From Xylocopa sonorina (lineage: Eukaryota > Arthropoda > Insecta > Hymenoptera > Apidae): a DNA stretch of 64,000 nucleotides. Location of the stretch: positions 13,265,001 through 13,329,000 of the forward strand of contig NC_135198.1 in the NCBI RefSeq assembly GCF_050948175.1, written 5' to 3'. The notes beneath the pieces were generated by a model. The model worked only from the letters and a program-made list of their open reading frames with translations. It was not told where the DNA came from and did no database searches. Positions 37,901 through 49,700 of the stretch are shown in pieces. Position 1 is the stretch's first letter; each line of letters begins with the position of its first letter. A program made the translations under genes and the position numbers.

Positions 37901-40900
37901 TGCTACCTCTAGTCACAAGAAACATGTTACAGTTACACTGGACAGAAGATACAACACACATTGCTCATTCGAACGACGAACACTTTTTCATTTTTTTTAT
38001 ACGTTTACAGATGGTCCATGATGCTCTATCGTCTGTTAGGGATGTCCTAGAACAAGTGATGTGGTTTTTAAATCTAAACATAATCGTAATCATTAATAGT
38101 ACCATCTGAACTGAACATATTTAGATAAATGAGTGTTACTTGTAGATGTACAACAAGATAATTGAAGTACAAGGCACAAACGCGTATGCTACCAATCTCG
38201 TGAAATCGACTCCTATACGATTCGTCAACTCCTCATACAGAATGGTCGGCACGAAAGAGAGTCTACGACCGTCACGATCGTTATCCTGAATGATCTTCTT
38301 GTCGTTAATCGTACGATCCGTTGATTCCCTGGCGAACTTCAGAGGCAGCCAATTGAACAGATAACTCCTCCAGATACTCGATAAGCTCCAGGAGTTTACA
38401 GAAACGCTACCTCTGGATGATCTTGAGAGTCGTCTGCTGCCACGGTGAAAAATCTCGGTTGAGATGAAATCTTTGAAGCAACGTATCAAATTGAAAAAGA
38501 CACCGTCCTTCTTTACAGGCAAAACGCAAGACGCGTCTTCTTTTTGGCGCGCCTTCAAGGATATACAGCTTGAGCTAACGATGGAAGAATCGGAAATACT
38601 TTGGAGAACCTGGCAGCGAATGTAGCCTATGATTAGGCCGAGGGACTCAAAGTGCTTTTTAAGGATACGCTCGACGTAACGAGTTCGAACGAAGAATTTC
38701 GTTTTTGGCGAGACGACGTTAGAACGTCGTATGATCGAAAAACGATCGCTAAAATTATGCAAGCCAGGGAACGTGTTTTCGAGCAGATAGGTCTCCAAGT
38801 AACGACCTCTCATCTTGAGCATCGCCGAGCTCCTTCTTCTGTTCCTGCTGCCAACATCCTTCGAGGACACAATACCTTTGATACAATTTAACAGCCGGCC
38901 AACGTTGCGCCAGAATATACGTTGAAAGTAACGACCCTTAAAATATAGACGTTTATCGATCCGCGATTTCGATTCTACCGTGTTTGCAATTCGCATCGAG
39001 CATCCTTGCCCGATGCGCTCGACAATATCGGAACGAAGCCGAACCGCGATAAATTCTACGCTTCGAACGAGAATCTTCTCCGCGTAACGAGCCCTTCTCA
39101 AAGAGATCTGTTTGTTCGACAACAGCCTATCGAATAATTTACTCGAGGAAAAGGTGACAGGTTTTTCGAATAGCCCGTCGATCATGCGCCTCATCCAATT
39201 ATCTTCCCGTTTCAAGTACGTTTCAAGGTAACGACCTTTGATCCTGGATTTCGAACATCTCTCGACGCTACTGCGACGCGAAAGCTGTTGAAACTCCTCC
39301 ACGCTGCGATCGCTTTCCTGGAAGCGTTCCCTGAACGAGGGCTTTACTTTGACTGCCTTCTTAACGTCACCGCAGCTTCTCTTTCCGAACAGACACCTTC
39401 GGAAGTAATGAGCTCTAGTGTACAAGCCCTTGAATTTGCGCTTGTTCGATGCACGTCGCGCTAACGCAACGTTTTCTCTGCGCTTCGACAACCGTATCGG
39501 TGCAACGTCCGATTGCGAATTCGTATGAGTTTCAAATTCAACATCAGGATGGGATTGACTCTGGCAGGTCTCGATTAATGGTTCGAGAGATGGAGAGGAC
39601 ACCACGGGACACGTGATAGTCGGTTCGAGCGGTTGTTGCAAGCATAGACTATCGTCGAGCGGCGTCAACGAAACAACCGACGAAACGTCTTCCTCGATTT
39701 TCGTCTCCGTTTCGTTATTTTCCATGTTTACCTCGGGAGTAGGGGGTTCCGGAGTGCTTGCGTCCCCGGGTCTCAACAGGCCCCTCTCCAGCAGCCGATC
39801 GGTGACGCTCCTCTTTTTCTGCTTCTTTATCACGACTTTGTACGTCTCGCCTTCGTCCTCTTGTTCTTCGGGTTTCTTACGCGGCGCCGGTATCGGGCGC
39901 TGCGGTTTTTGCAGAAACACAGAGGTACGTCTCAGCTGTTCGACCAGAGGTGGCTCAGATTCAGCGAGGTTCCGGAGTTCCTCGATTACCTTCGACTGTC
40001 TCAGAACAGTGGCGCGAGGCTTGAGCTTTTTGAAGTTTACCCTGAAACATGCGAACGATAAGAACCGTCTCTGTCTTACGACTCTTCCGACACGCTGAAG
40101 CCTTTGCTTCTTTCGGTTAGTAACAAGACAAGTAAACAAAGATGTTGGCGAACGTGTACCCCAATACGCCTTTGTCAGTGAGAAGTTCTTCCTCCTCAAG
40201 GATCAACTGAGCGATTTCGTCGTCCGTGAGATTTTGATTCGGTACAATCTCGCTGTTGGCGTCTTTAGGTTTGTCCGGGAGCGGTTCTACTTCTGGCTTG
40301 ATCTCCTCTTCGACCTGTTGTGTCTCGCACTTCAGCTCCTCGTATTGCTCGATTACAGTTTCCTCTTTCAAGATTTGCTCCGGGAAGAGGGGCGGCAAAT
40401 CTGCGAGCTGATAAAGTTTGCTAACGTTTTTACAAATGGCAATTAACAAACAAGTGACACGCGTAAAATCGTTCACATTTTCGAGCAGTTTAATACTTGT
40501 GCGATACCTACAGGAATCTTGTAGGGGACTATATTTTCTTCGGACAGCGCCTCCAAAGCCTTGAGAGGATCTTCTTCTCTGTGCAACACAGTAGCGTTCG
40601 ATTAATGCTTTTCGGATTGTAATTTCGTTCGATCGATCTGTCGCGCGTGGTCGGTACACTTTTCCGCGAACAACGATCTGTTACATGGAAGGTGACTGTT
40701 GCGGACGATTTTAACTTGCTTTTAGAAGCCTAGTGCTAGCCGGTTCACGCGCGAAAGGGTAATGAGGGATTGTGGAACATATGTGTGCAGTGTAAATGCC
40801 AGCAATAAAATCGCCAACCAATGATAAACAGATTTCATTCTGGGTCACCTATTTATAAGTGTTGCAATTCGTTACCACACGTTGCCTGTACGCCGGGATA

Positions 40901-42028
40901 TTCTGGCTGCGTCGCGTTATTATAATACGCGCGAGGCGTGCAGGGACATCGCACTGTTTTCGCTATTTCTTTTTCTCCGGTACTTTTCCTTTTACCCGAG
41001 AAGATATTACCGATAACTCTTCGACTGGGTCGCTTCGAAATGTAAATTCCAGTTGCTTCGAAGAAGATCCGACCACGTGTCACCGCGGTAACCGAAATAA
41101 AATTCTTGCACTAAAAGTAGTTCAAGTCAAGCCTGTCCTCGACTCGGGTCGATTTGATGTAACGATGCAACGTGTCATTGACATTTGTATCGTATTGTTT
41201 TCATAGCTGACTCGCGAGTCGGCTTCCGTTTGAAATAAGGAAGTGGGCAACACCTCCTTCGAAGGCTCGATTGTTTTTACGTTTTGCCTCTTAATCGTGT
41301 ACTTACCTCAGAACCCCCAACACAAAGTTATTCCCAGCTCGCATTAATTCTTCGTGTGCTTGACCGTGGGTCAGATTGCTGATGGGTTGATCGTTCAATC
41401 TGACCACAACATCGCCAACTTTTAGGCCCATGCATTCCGCCAGGCTCCCCTCTGTGACCTAAGAAATGTATCACCAATCGATTCCCTTATTCGTTTAATC
41501 ATTCCTCTGTTAGAAACACGTATAACATATGATCAAATAAACGTGTTTCTCTTTGCATTAGTTGAACTTTACGATCGAGTATTCCGATTGCATTTGCAGT
41601 TGCAGTTGCATAAAGTCGATAACGTAGAAATCGGTGTAGTTGTTCTACTATATCGACATTTCTAGAACTGCACGCCTGTACGTATGCAACCCTTCGTACT
41701 CCCGAGCATTCACGTACATATTATACAAATATTTCTAATAAAATCTCAAAGTATATACAAAACCTGGTTATTAGACCTTTCTTATCATTCGTAAAAACAT
41801 ACTCAACTAATGGATTGTTATTCATTTGTTGTGTTTAACGTGCGTGCATTGTATTAACGATATGAAAAATAATATAGGATCACGTTTAAAATATTACGAA
41901 CACTGCAATGATAATACAAGGATACGTACTCTGATAACAGTCAATGGCTGCGGGAAATCGCTTCCACCTGCCAGTCGAAATCCCCATGGTGTGTTGTCGA
42001 ATTTTGTAAACTTTATGTTGATTGCCAT
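34921..42028 (-). CDS. Zasp66: PDZ and ZM domain protein Zasp66
   Basis: Ten minus-strand exons join in phase: 41930-42028, 41307-41458, 40512-40578, 40160-40407, 39732-40041, 36662-37127, 36062-36379, 35874-35932, 35319-35491 and 34921-35095, giving 688 residues. A PDZ domain fills residues 1-84 (MAINIKFTKFDNTPWGFRLA). A first ZM-like module ends at LG/VNFKK (about residue 190). An acidic and coiled-coil-rich middle follows (ELVTTEINLEKQLENVQRQL). The C-terminus has a second ZM module ending at LG/VNFKKYE (about 632). There are no LIM domains, as expected for Zasp66-type proteins, which bind alpha-actinin at the Z-disc and support myofibril assembly. An alternative long exon (38136-39731) replaces everything after residue 291 if the donor at 39731 is not used. 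Confidence 0.9.
37128..38135 (-). other. Zasp66 intron sequence after the alternative terminal exon
   Basis: About 1 kb lies between the stop of the long terminal exon and the acceptor of exon 36662-37127. It should hold the 3' UTR of the long isoform. A poly-T run of about 17 bases is at 37741-37757. No coding exon is supported. Confidence 0.45.
38136..39731 (-). CDS. Zasp66: Alternative long C-terminal exon extension of Zasp66 with [RK]-x-[RL]-Y repeats
   Basis: If the consensus donor GAG/GTAAAC at 39731 is ignored, the frame of the exon 39732-40041 runs on without a stop for 1.6 kb to 38136, giving an 823-residue protein. Chance openness of this length is unlikely. Six spaced motif copies start at bases 39431 (KGLY), 39239 (KGRY), 39095 (RARY), 38939 (KGRY), 38810 (RGRY) and 38687 (RTRY), commonly followed by LETYL, FQRIF, AEKIL or VERIL. 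The sequence is very basic. The last residues (VAYAFVPCTSIILLYIYK) form a short hydrophobic tail that could anchor or pack. I recognise no known domain. The region is an intron for the standard isoform and probably a muscle- or stage-specific terminal exon. Confidence 0.62.
   Translation of the reverse strand, partial: VNMENNETETKIEEDVSSVVSLTPLDDSLCLQQPLEPTITCPVVSSPSLEPLIETCQSQSHPDVEFETHTNSQSDVAPIRLSKRRENVALARRASNKRKFKGLYTRAHYFRRCLFGKRSCGDVKKAVKVKPSFRERFQESDRSVEEFQQLSRRSSVERCSKSRIKGRYLETYLKREDNWMRRMIDGLFEKPVTFSSSKLFDRLLSNKQISLRRARYAEKILVRSVEFIAVRLRSDIVERIGQGCSMRIANTVESKSRIDKRLYFKGRYFQRIFWRNVGRLLNCIKGIVSSKDVGSRNRRRSSAMLKMRGRYLETYLLENTFPGLHNFSDRFSIIRRSNVVSPKTKFFVRTRYVERILKKHFESLGLIIGYIRCQVLQSISDSSIVSSSCISLKARQKEDASCVLPVKKDGVFFNLIRCFKDFISTEIFHRGSRRLSRSSRGSVSVNSWSLSSIWRSYLFNWLPLKFARESTDRTINDKKIIQDNDRDGRRLSFVPTILYEELTNRIGVDFTRLVAYAFVPCTSIILLYIYK
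40579..41306 (-). other. Zasp66 intron between PDZ exon 2 and exon 3
   Basis: This 728-bp intron follows the second PDZ exon (ending RAGNNFVLGVLR) and precedes the 67-nt exon REEDPLKALEALSEEN. I see no exon, repeat or structured RNA in it. Confidence 0.5.
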
Positions 42029-44153
42029 GTTGTTCTACATCTGAAATTCATGTATTCGCGATGACGTTTGAACGAGAGCAGACACATCCGACATTGATAG
42101 CAGACCGTCATTGGTTTCGGTGAAACTAGTCTTGACGGCAATTCCCGTGTCGGTTCGAACCGATTATATAATACGAAACAAACAGAATTAGTTCACGAGC
42201 TTAGATTTCCCCGTGTCGTTTACCCGTTCTAAATGCACGAGCCGTCTAGATCGTTCTTAATAAAATCTAAAAGGATCCTCGCAGAGTATCGCTCACAGAG
42301 AAAATAGCAATTATTAACTTTTCATTACCGGCTATTAAGCTCTGTATCTGCTTTTGACACTGACATTTTCATATATCGTACGATACGCATATGTATACAT
42401 ATATGAAATGGAAAGAAGCGATGACGCGTTAAATATGAACTGTAACAATTTACGAATTTCTCTAAATTTCTAATTACGTAATCCTGAATTAAAAGGAGAA
42501 AGTGGCAAATAAGGAGAGACCGGTATTTTTGTTCAACACCGATAACATTTATCGGCAGAACGAATTCCCGGTGTACGTTTATTTTCGACATTCGGATCGA
42601 ACGTTAAACTCTTTTGAATGAGTAAAAAAATAAGGAATGCGACGGCAACCGAAAGGTATTCGTAGTACGTACATACGCGGAAGTGGTCGCGCGTTGGCCG
42701 AAACGAATATAGTCTAGTTGGTGGCGAGAATTTACTCAATGATTCACGGTTACTTGCCAGTGAACCGCGCGTGAAAATCGCCGCAGGAACGTTGCACCAC
42801 GATGCACGGTAAATGCACACCGAGGGAAATTATAATATCACTTGATTCATGGATCGAAATCGCTGTGCTACCAATCGGACCGGTCGATACAGGGAAAGAA
42901 TCGATCGAACGGACCCTCGCAGCTATTCAACACGCACAAAACGGTGTCACGTTAATGTTTGCCAGAAGGCGATCGCAGCTACCGACTTGAACGCCACAAA
43001 TACACAGCCTCTTCTCCCCTCGACCACCCGTCCTCTGCTCCCCTTACCATCCAATCGCAAAACAGTAGGAAGCAGGCTCGATCTATTTACTGATCGATTT
43101 ATTTAGATTCTGGTCCCCGATTTCCATCGCCGTTACTCCTTCCTCGACTAACGCGATGCCACACCTCTCTAACCTGCTACGAAGCTGAACAACTTTTTTC
43201 GTAACTTCGCGCCGAAATCAGGCGGGCCGCGGATCGATTTAAAAATTGATTACGCACTACACCGCCATCTGGCAGTGATTTCCTACCGTTTAAATTCGAT
43301 TCAGTGTACCGAAGCCGCGCGGTTTTTAAATGTTTACATTTTTCGTACATGTATGGATTCCAAAATTCCAAAAAGTATGCATTATAGTCAACGAGAGACC
43401 AATTTTGCTCCAGAGTAATTCGCTGCAATATCGATTATCGCCGTTATTCCATAAGTCATTGTAACTTCGTAGTTACAATAACTTAATGGAATTTTCTCTA
43501 CCGTTTGTTGTTCCCCTGTGTTAGATCCTTCATCACGTTTGTCATTATTATTTCTTAAGTCTCGCTTTCATCACATTTCGTTTTACATACTGTGTTACTA
43601 ATCTAACCTGATCCAAGTGTACATCAAGTGTAACAATTAAGGTTATGGTACTTCGTTTAATCTATTCTTTTTTCTCTGGATCATATATTATCGAATTGAT
43701 TAATTCTGTCTAACTATTTGAAAACATCTTTCATATCTATTTCATTGAAGGAAAAATTCTCTATTTGCTTTAATCATCTGTAAATAGAACCAGATGATAT
43801 TCTTATTTTAGATGGTAAACAGCACGCATGTGACGTTTCTATTGACAGATGTCAGTAGCTCTCAAAATCATGAATGTTCTAGTCGAACATGTTTTTGTTA
43901 CGAGGAATATGTTAAAACGTATATATGCTGCATCAACGTATTAAGAATTTGTTCGAACATTAAATTCTATGTAATTTAATGTATTTACGAATTGAAATGC
44001 AATGATGTATCAAATATAAGTGCCACTCCTCTTCTAAGGACTTAAATGAACAGTGCTACTTGTGTGCCTATAACCAAGAATATTTTATAAGAAAGTAATC
44101 AACGCTAAGGAATACGTTTAGTGCATAATTTGCTATACGTACTGTTGTTAAAG
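42029..44153. other. Divergent intergenic region, Zasp66 / DEF8
   Basis: The start codons of Zasp66 (minus) and DEF8 (plus) face away from each other across 2.1 kb, so both promoters should lie here. Composition shifts from GC-richer on the left to AT-rich on the right. I found no exon or repeat. Short frames in 42325-43428 show no recognisable domain. Confidence 0.5.
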
Positions 44154-46328
44154 ATGGTAGATATAAAAAATAATATAAATGAAAATGATTGCAATCATGA
44201 ACCGAGGATCAGAGCTGACAGTTCTGAAACTATGCCCTCGACACCTTCCTCTTCGTCTGATTATATGACAGGAGAAGCAGATGATAGCTCGGATAGCAAA
44301 GCTGCTATACCTTTTAGTTTAAAGTCAGTAGAAAATGTGCTTTCATTATCAAAGGTATAAAGCAAATCCTAAAATATTTTATGATGGAAATTTTCTAGTT
44401 ACTTCAACTTATTAGTATTTTACTTTTTTCAGGCCACTTGCGAAGAGGATCTTAAAGACATGGTAGAAAAATGTAAGCATATGGTGTTGGAGAGTGCCGA
44501 ATGTTCGGATGAAAGAAAGTGGCTTGTCAGGCGTTTAATTGAATTACGTCTGAGAGTGCAAGAATTAAGAGAAACATCAGAAGAGAATTTACTTGAGACC
44601 CAAGTAATTTTAGGGCATCACTTGGTGCCGCAAAAATATTATATAACTACTTCTGGACCTGTATACTGTGATCATTGCAGTGGAGCTATTTGGACTATGC
44701 TTCAATCATGGTACATGTGTAGTGGTAAGTAAATAATACAGGTTATCATTTATATGCAAGATCTCGTGACATTTAATACTGATTTTTACAGATTGCAAAT
44801 TTTGTTGCCATTGGAAATGTTTGAATAACATATGTAGAATATGCGTGCATGTGGTTGCCAGTGAAGCGGGTGGTTATACTTATACAAAAGATATTTGCCC
44901 TGAACAAGGTTTATCAAATCAAGGATATAGATGTGCAGAGTGCAAAGTACGCATAACATTCAGTAAGTATACTCATTCAGTAATGACAACATATTTATAT
45001 AAGTGGCATAGTGTCACATTAACTCTTTCCGAGCAATGTCCATTTAATTGGCAGTATTATAGTCTTACTTTTAGTCAAATGAATATGTATCAATTGTATT
45101 ATAATTTAATAGTTCACTACTGTTTAATAACTGTTATGGATATATCCGTTAATAATTTCCAGAACTTGTCCTCAGTTGCGGATATATCCGTGTAAAGCTC
45201 GGAAAAGGTTAAAACAAGCTTAGTTCTTTGGGAAAAAGTAATATTAGTTTTTTTACATACAAAAGTTTATTTGGAATGTAGACAAACTATACTTTTATTA
45301 CAAGCTTTCTCAAAAGGATTATCCTTCTCTTGCTTCGGCAGTCCTTTCAAGAATACAGGTAATATACATAAGAGGAAGTCTGGAAAGTGTAAATTGGAGA
45401 TTAATAAATAGGATTATTCTATTTATTTTTTTTTCAATGTACTTTTTTTATGAACACAGAGTCAGCATGGATAGAACCACGACTTTGCGATTATAGTGGA
45501 TTATATTATTGCCAAAGATGCCATTGGAATACTGCAATGGTGATCCCTGCAAGGGTAATTCGTAATTGGGACATGGAGCCACGTCTCGTATCTCGTGCCG
45601 CTGCACAACTTTTAACACTTTTAGAAGAACGTTCCGTTCTATTACTCGAAGAGTTAAATCCGAAGTTATTCACTCTAGTCCCTGATCTGTCATTAGTAAA
45701 GGTAAACTAAATCACAATTTTGCATTTAGAAAAAGGAATTATTTTACGAACTTAAAATAAATAATAAACAGAGAATGCGTGAAGAAATGCAGATGATGAA
45801 ACGTTATTTAGTTCTGTGCCCAGAAGCGAATAATCAAGGATTACCATGGAAAATTGGAATACGTACACATATGATAGAGAATTCCGGAAGTTATTCTATT
45901 AAAGATCTCGTTGATCTTCATAATGGAATGCTTTTAGAAGAAATTCGTACTGCATATGACAGTATGCATACTCACATCACAGAACAGTGTGAATTATGTA
46001 AAGCAAGGTAAACTTTAATGAATAACAATAAATTCTGTAATATTTTATATTTAAGAAACAAAACTTTATTGAAACATACAGAGGTCATTTATGCGAAATA
46101 TGTGGTAACGATGAGATTATATATCCGTGGGATGCAAGCTCGATTAGTTGCCATCAATGCTCGGCTGTTCATCATCGTGCTTGTTGGTCGAAACGTAATC
46201 ATTGTTGTCCACGATGTACGAGACTTCAAAAGCGACGTGCTCTACAGGATCAACAGACTTCTGACACAGATGACTGTATCACAGAAGATGGTTTGGACAC
46301 AAGCGAATCTCCAAACGATACAATATAA
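44154..46328 (+). CDS. Def8: DEF8 homologue (differentially expressed in FDCP 8), C1 and Rubicon-homology protein
   Basis: Six exons join in phase: 44154-44354, 44433-44724, 44792-44962, 45460-45701, 45772-46007 and 46082-46328, giving 462 residues. The N-terminus is serine- and acid-rich (TPSSSSDYMTGEADDSSD). A C1-type zinc finger spans exons 2-3 (HHLVPQKYY, YCDHCSGAIW, CSDCKFCCHWKC). The Rubicon-homology (DUF4206) zinc-cluster region follows (RLCDYSGLYYCQRCHWN, IPARVIRNWD, QCELCKARGHLCEICG, CHQCSAVHHRACW). DEF8 proteins bind lysosomal RAB7 partners such as PLEKHM1 and affect lysosome positioning. The start is the ATG at 44154; a frame extends upstream without another ATG. The 3' end points toward DPYD, and an AATAAA is at about 46485-46490. 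Confidence 0.92.
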
Positions 46329-46707
46329 TCAAAATACCAAATTACGGTTCGTCACCCTTTTCTCAAATATAAACGATCAATTTGTATGGTTTGTAAAATA
46401 GATTGGTGAGTAATATTAAAAAATATAATATTGTTTTACAGATTATCAAAAAACAACTAATGAACATGTTATATTGCTCTAAGGAATAAATTGGGATGGA
46501 GTTACAATTGAATGACTAATCATTACTCTGAAGAATATGATACCGGAAAAGACAGTACGTATTTAACTTTTATTTCGAAATTTTATCATTTGTTATCACT
46601 TTTATATGTTAAAATAGTTTTTCTAGTATTCAATTTTTGTAAAATATATGATATTTGCTATGTAAAATAGATTTATGACCATGTATGGAAGAAATAGCAG
46701 TTAATAC
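46329..46707. other. Convergent 3' ends of DEF8 and DPYD
   Basis: These 379 AT-rich bases lie between the two facing stop codons. A plus-strand AATAAA at about 46485-46490 is the likely DEF8 polyadenylation signal. No exon is visible. Confidence 0.5.
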
Positions 46708-49700
46708 TCAAAGAAGAGTTGTTGGTAATTCAAACATTCCTTTCGGCGGAATACCCCTTTTAATAACATGAGGTATCGTTTTAGGCACCATACTGAAAGA
46801 TAATGTAAGATTATAATTAAGCTATTATGGTTCTGTCTTACGATGGATAAAATAAAAACATACGTAATGCAATCGATGATAGGGCACACTGAAAGACAAA
46901 GAGTACAGCCTGTACAGTCATCTGTTACTGTTGGGATGTGAGTCTCAAAATTAAATTTGATTGCCTGATAACCAGAATCAGCGCAAGCCATGTAACATTT
47001 TCCGCAGTTTATGCACATATCCTAATGTAATAAGTTATTTTCTACGTTAAAATTGATACAATAGAAACGTATAGAAATTGGAATGATTAAAATATAATTA
47101 AAACGTACATCGTCTATAAGCGCTACCACTTGTTCTTTATTGTTTAAGTCCTTAAACGTGCTAATATAATTTATAGCTTTACCGATGACATCCTTTATTG
47201 TTGGGACAGGCATAACAGGTTTCGGAGCCGGTCTCGTTATTTCAACAGTCTTATCGAGCGGATTTGAATTATTTTTTATTTCAGCTATCTTTTGTTCTCG
47301 AAGTTTTTGATATTCTCCGAAGTATGGTATGTTCTGAAGTACAATTCGATTATAAGCCAAAAAACACAGCAACATTTCAGTAGTTTTATCGCAATTTATT
47401 TGATATTTCCCGCTTTAGAAGTGAAAGAGAGAAAGATATATATGAAACCTATAAGAAAGAGTGAGACAGATATTGCCTACTCTACTCTAGAACCCGTGGC
47501 GCCATCTCTGCGAAAAGTGCTCAAACTGGTCGCACAGCGTTATCGACAGCGAAGTGAACTACTGAAGAGCTAGCGCCATCTCTCGGAGAAGCGCTGAAAC
47601 TAGTCGGGCATTAGTTTCAGTTCTTCCCGCAGAGATGGCGCTAGTAGTCTTCAGTAGTTCACTTCACTGTCGATAACGCTGTGCGACCAGTTTGAGCACT
47701 TTTCACAGAGATGGCGCCATGGGTTCCAGAGTAGGGTAGGCAATATCTGTCTCACTCTTTCTTATAGGTTTCATATATATCTTTCTCTCTTTCACTTCTA
47801 AAGCGGGAAATATAAAATAGATTAGAATAAAACTTGAAATATACATCTTGACAACTCAACTTTGTCACAGTAAGAGACATGTCAGGGTAATATACCTTAT
47901 TCTTATGTACTACTCCAACATGTAAATTTAACTAAAAATTGTACATACCTTACCAAGGGCATGATGTAAGGTAACCGGTTTTCCTTTTTGATGTTTAAAC
48001 GTCGGTGGACTTTGTCCGTCCCAATCTTTCACCTGCTTCAGACTCTTCAAGTATAGCAAAGTTTTTAAACCAGTTACATAATCATTGATCAGAGTAAAAT
48101 CTTGATTCTGTACAGCACTGCAAATCTATGCGTTGTTTAAAAGTAGTCCGATATAAGTAATGTATGTACAATGTAACGTAAAATTGGAGGATCGGTTATT
48201 ATACCTGTAGAACGGATGCACCGCAATGTAAAAACTGGAGAGCAACATCTGCTGAATCAATACCACCTATTCCAAGTATGGCAAATCCGGGGATATTCTT
48301 TGCAATAGTAGAAACAGCTCTTAAAGCTTGAGGTCTAGTTGCATTCCCTGACACACCCCCGTAAGTTGTAGCCTTCTTAACACCAACAGCTGGCCAAGGC
48401 GTTGCATCAGCGTGCAATCCCATCAAACCTTGTACCGTATTTATGGCAGATACTCCGTCGGCATGACCTGCAATAAATAAAAAATTGTCTATTCATCTAT
48501 TCATTGTACTTGAGTACCTATGTAAAGAGAATGAACACCTTCGTGAGCTGCCTTCGCTATGGAGAGAATATCAGTGATATTTGGTGTCAGTTTCGGGAAG
48601 AACGGTATCTTCACAGCTGCCCGAATCCATCTTGAAATATTTCTTACTAACTCGGGATCCTTGCGTAATAGATAATGATTAACAATAAGATATTGATACG
48701 TGACTTAATTATAAAAAACACACCTGACCGCAAGCCAAACCCATTCCAGACTCGCCCATTCCATGAGGACAAGACAAATTCAATTCCAGAGCATCAGCGC
48801 CAGCCATTTCGGCCTTTTTAGCCAATTCTGTCCAATCCTCTCTATTATATGTACACATAATACTTGCGATAATAATCTAAAAATCAATTCGATGTTTTAT
48901 GAGTATCAGGAATGACAGTAATAAATTTGTGGAAATTGATGTAACTGCTGCTTTAAAACCTTAGTTGGAAAATCTTTCTTCAATTCTGTAATGCTATTAC
49001 ACCAATACGCTTCTGATTTTTCGGATATTAGTTCAATATTTAAGAAACTGCCTTGTTCCGGACCGTAATGATGTCGGGAAGTAACGCCTTTGATTATTCG
49101 GGGCGATACATTTGTGACAAGATCCTAAAACATTATACATATATCATCTTAAATTGCTCCTTAGAACGATAGTTTAACAAGGAGTTAATTACTTTATCCA
49201 GGCAAAATGTTTTTGTAACAACGAAGCTCCAGCCAGCTTCAAAAGCTCGTCTGATCATAGCACTGGATGTGCACGGTGGTGCGGATGCAAGACCAAAAGG
49301 ATTTTCGAATTTTAGACCGCACATTTCGACAGATATATCAACGTCATCGATTGGAGTATGGAATTTAGGTAATTCCGGAGTTTCAGATACTTCCAAATTA
49401 TAAGAATTCTATTAAATAACAAATTAAAAATTATTTAAAATATTCAATTATTTTTTTAGCAGAAATGAATAATATTGAATTAGAATTTTAGAAAAAATTT
49501 AACCTGAATGAACTTGTGAATATACCAGGCAGCTGTCTTTCCATCATTTACAGATTCAACGGTAGTATTAGCAACTCCAGCCAAATCTCCACCGCAAAAG
49601 ACTCCAGGCACGGAGGTACTCATGTCCTCTACATTTACTTCCGGTAAGTTCCATCTATTCATTTTAATAGGTATCATGGCCCGCGTTACTTAAAAACAGG

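Noticed and set aside
39613..40098. Plus-strand 161-codon frame opposite Zasp66 exon 5
   Set aside because: It is the antisense of verified coding sequence (VNFKKLKPR and following) with no start context or domain.
22561..41458. Initial idea that the two PDZ domains (41307-42028 and 22561-32506) belong to one gene
   Set aside because: Each PDZ starts with its own ATG exon, and the first gene ends in a stop at 34921-34923 after its own C-terminal ZM module. Two adjacent paralogues fit better.
47292..47573. 93-codon plus-strand frame in the DPYD intron
   Set aside because: It crosses a DPYD exon in antisense and then one arm of the foldback element; there is no transposase or other domain.
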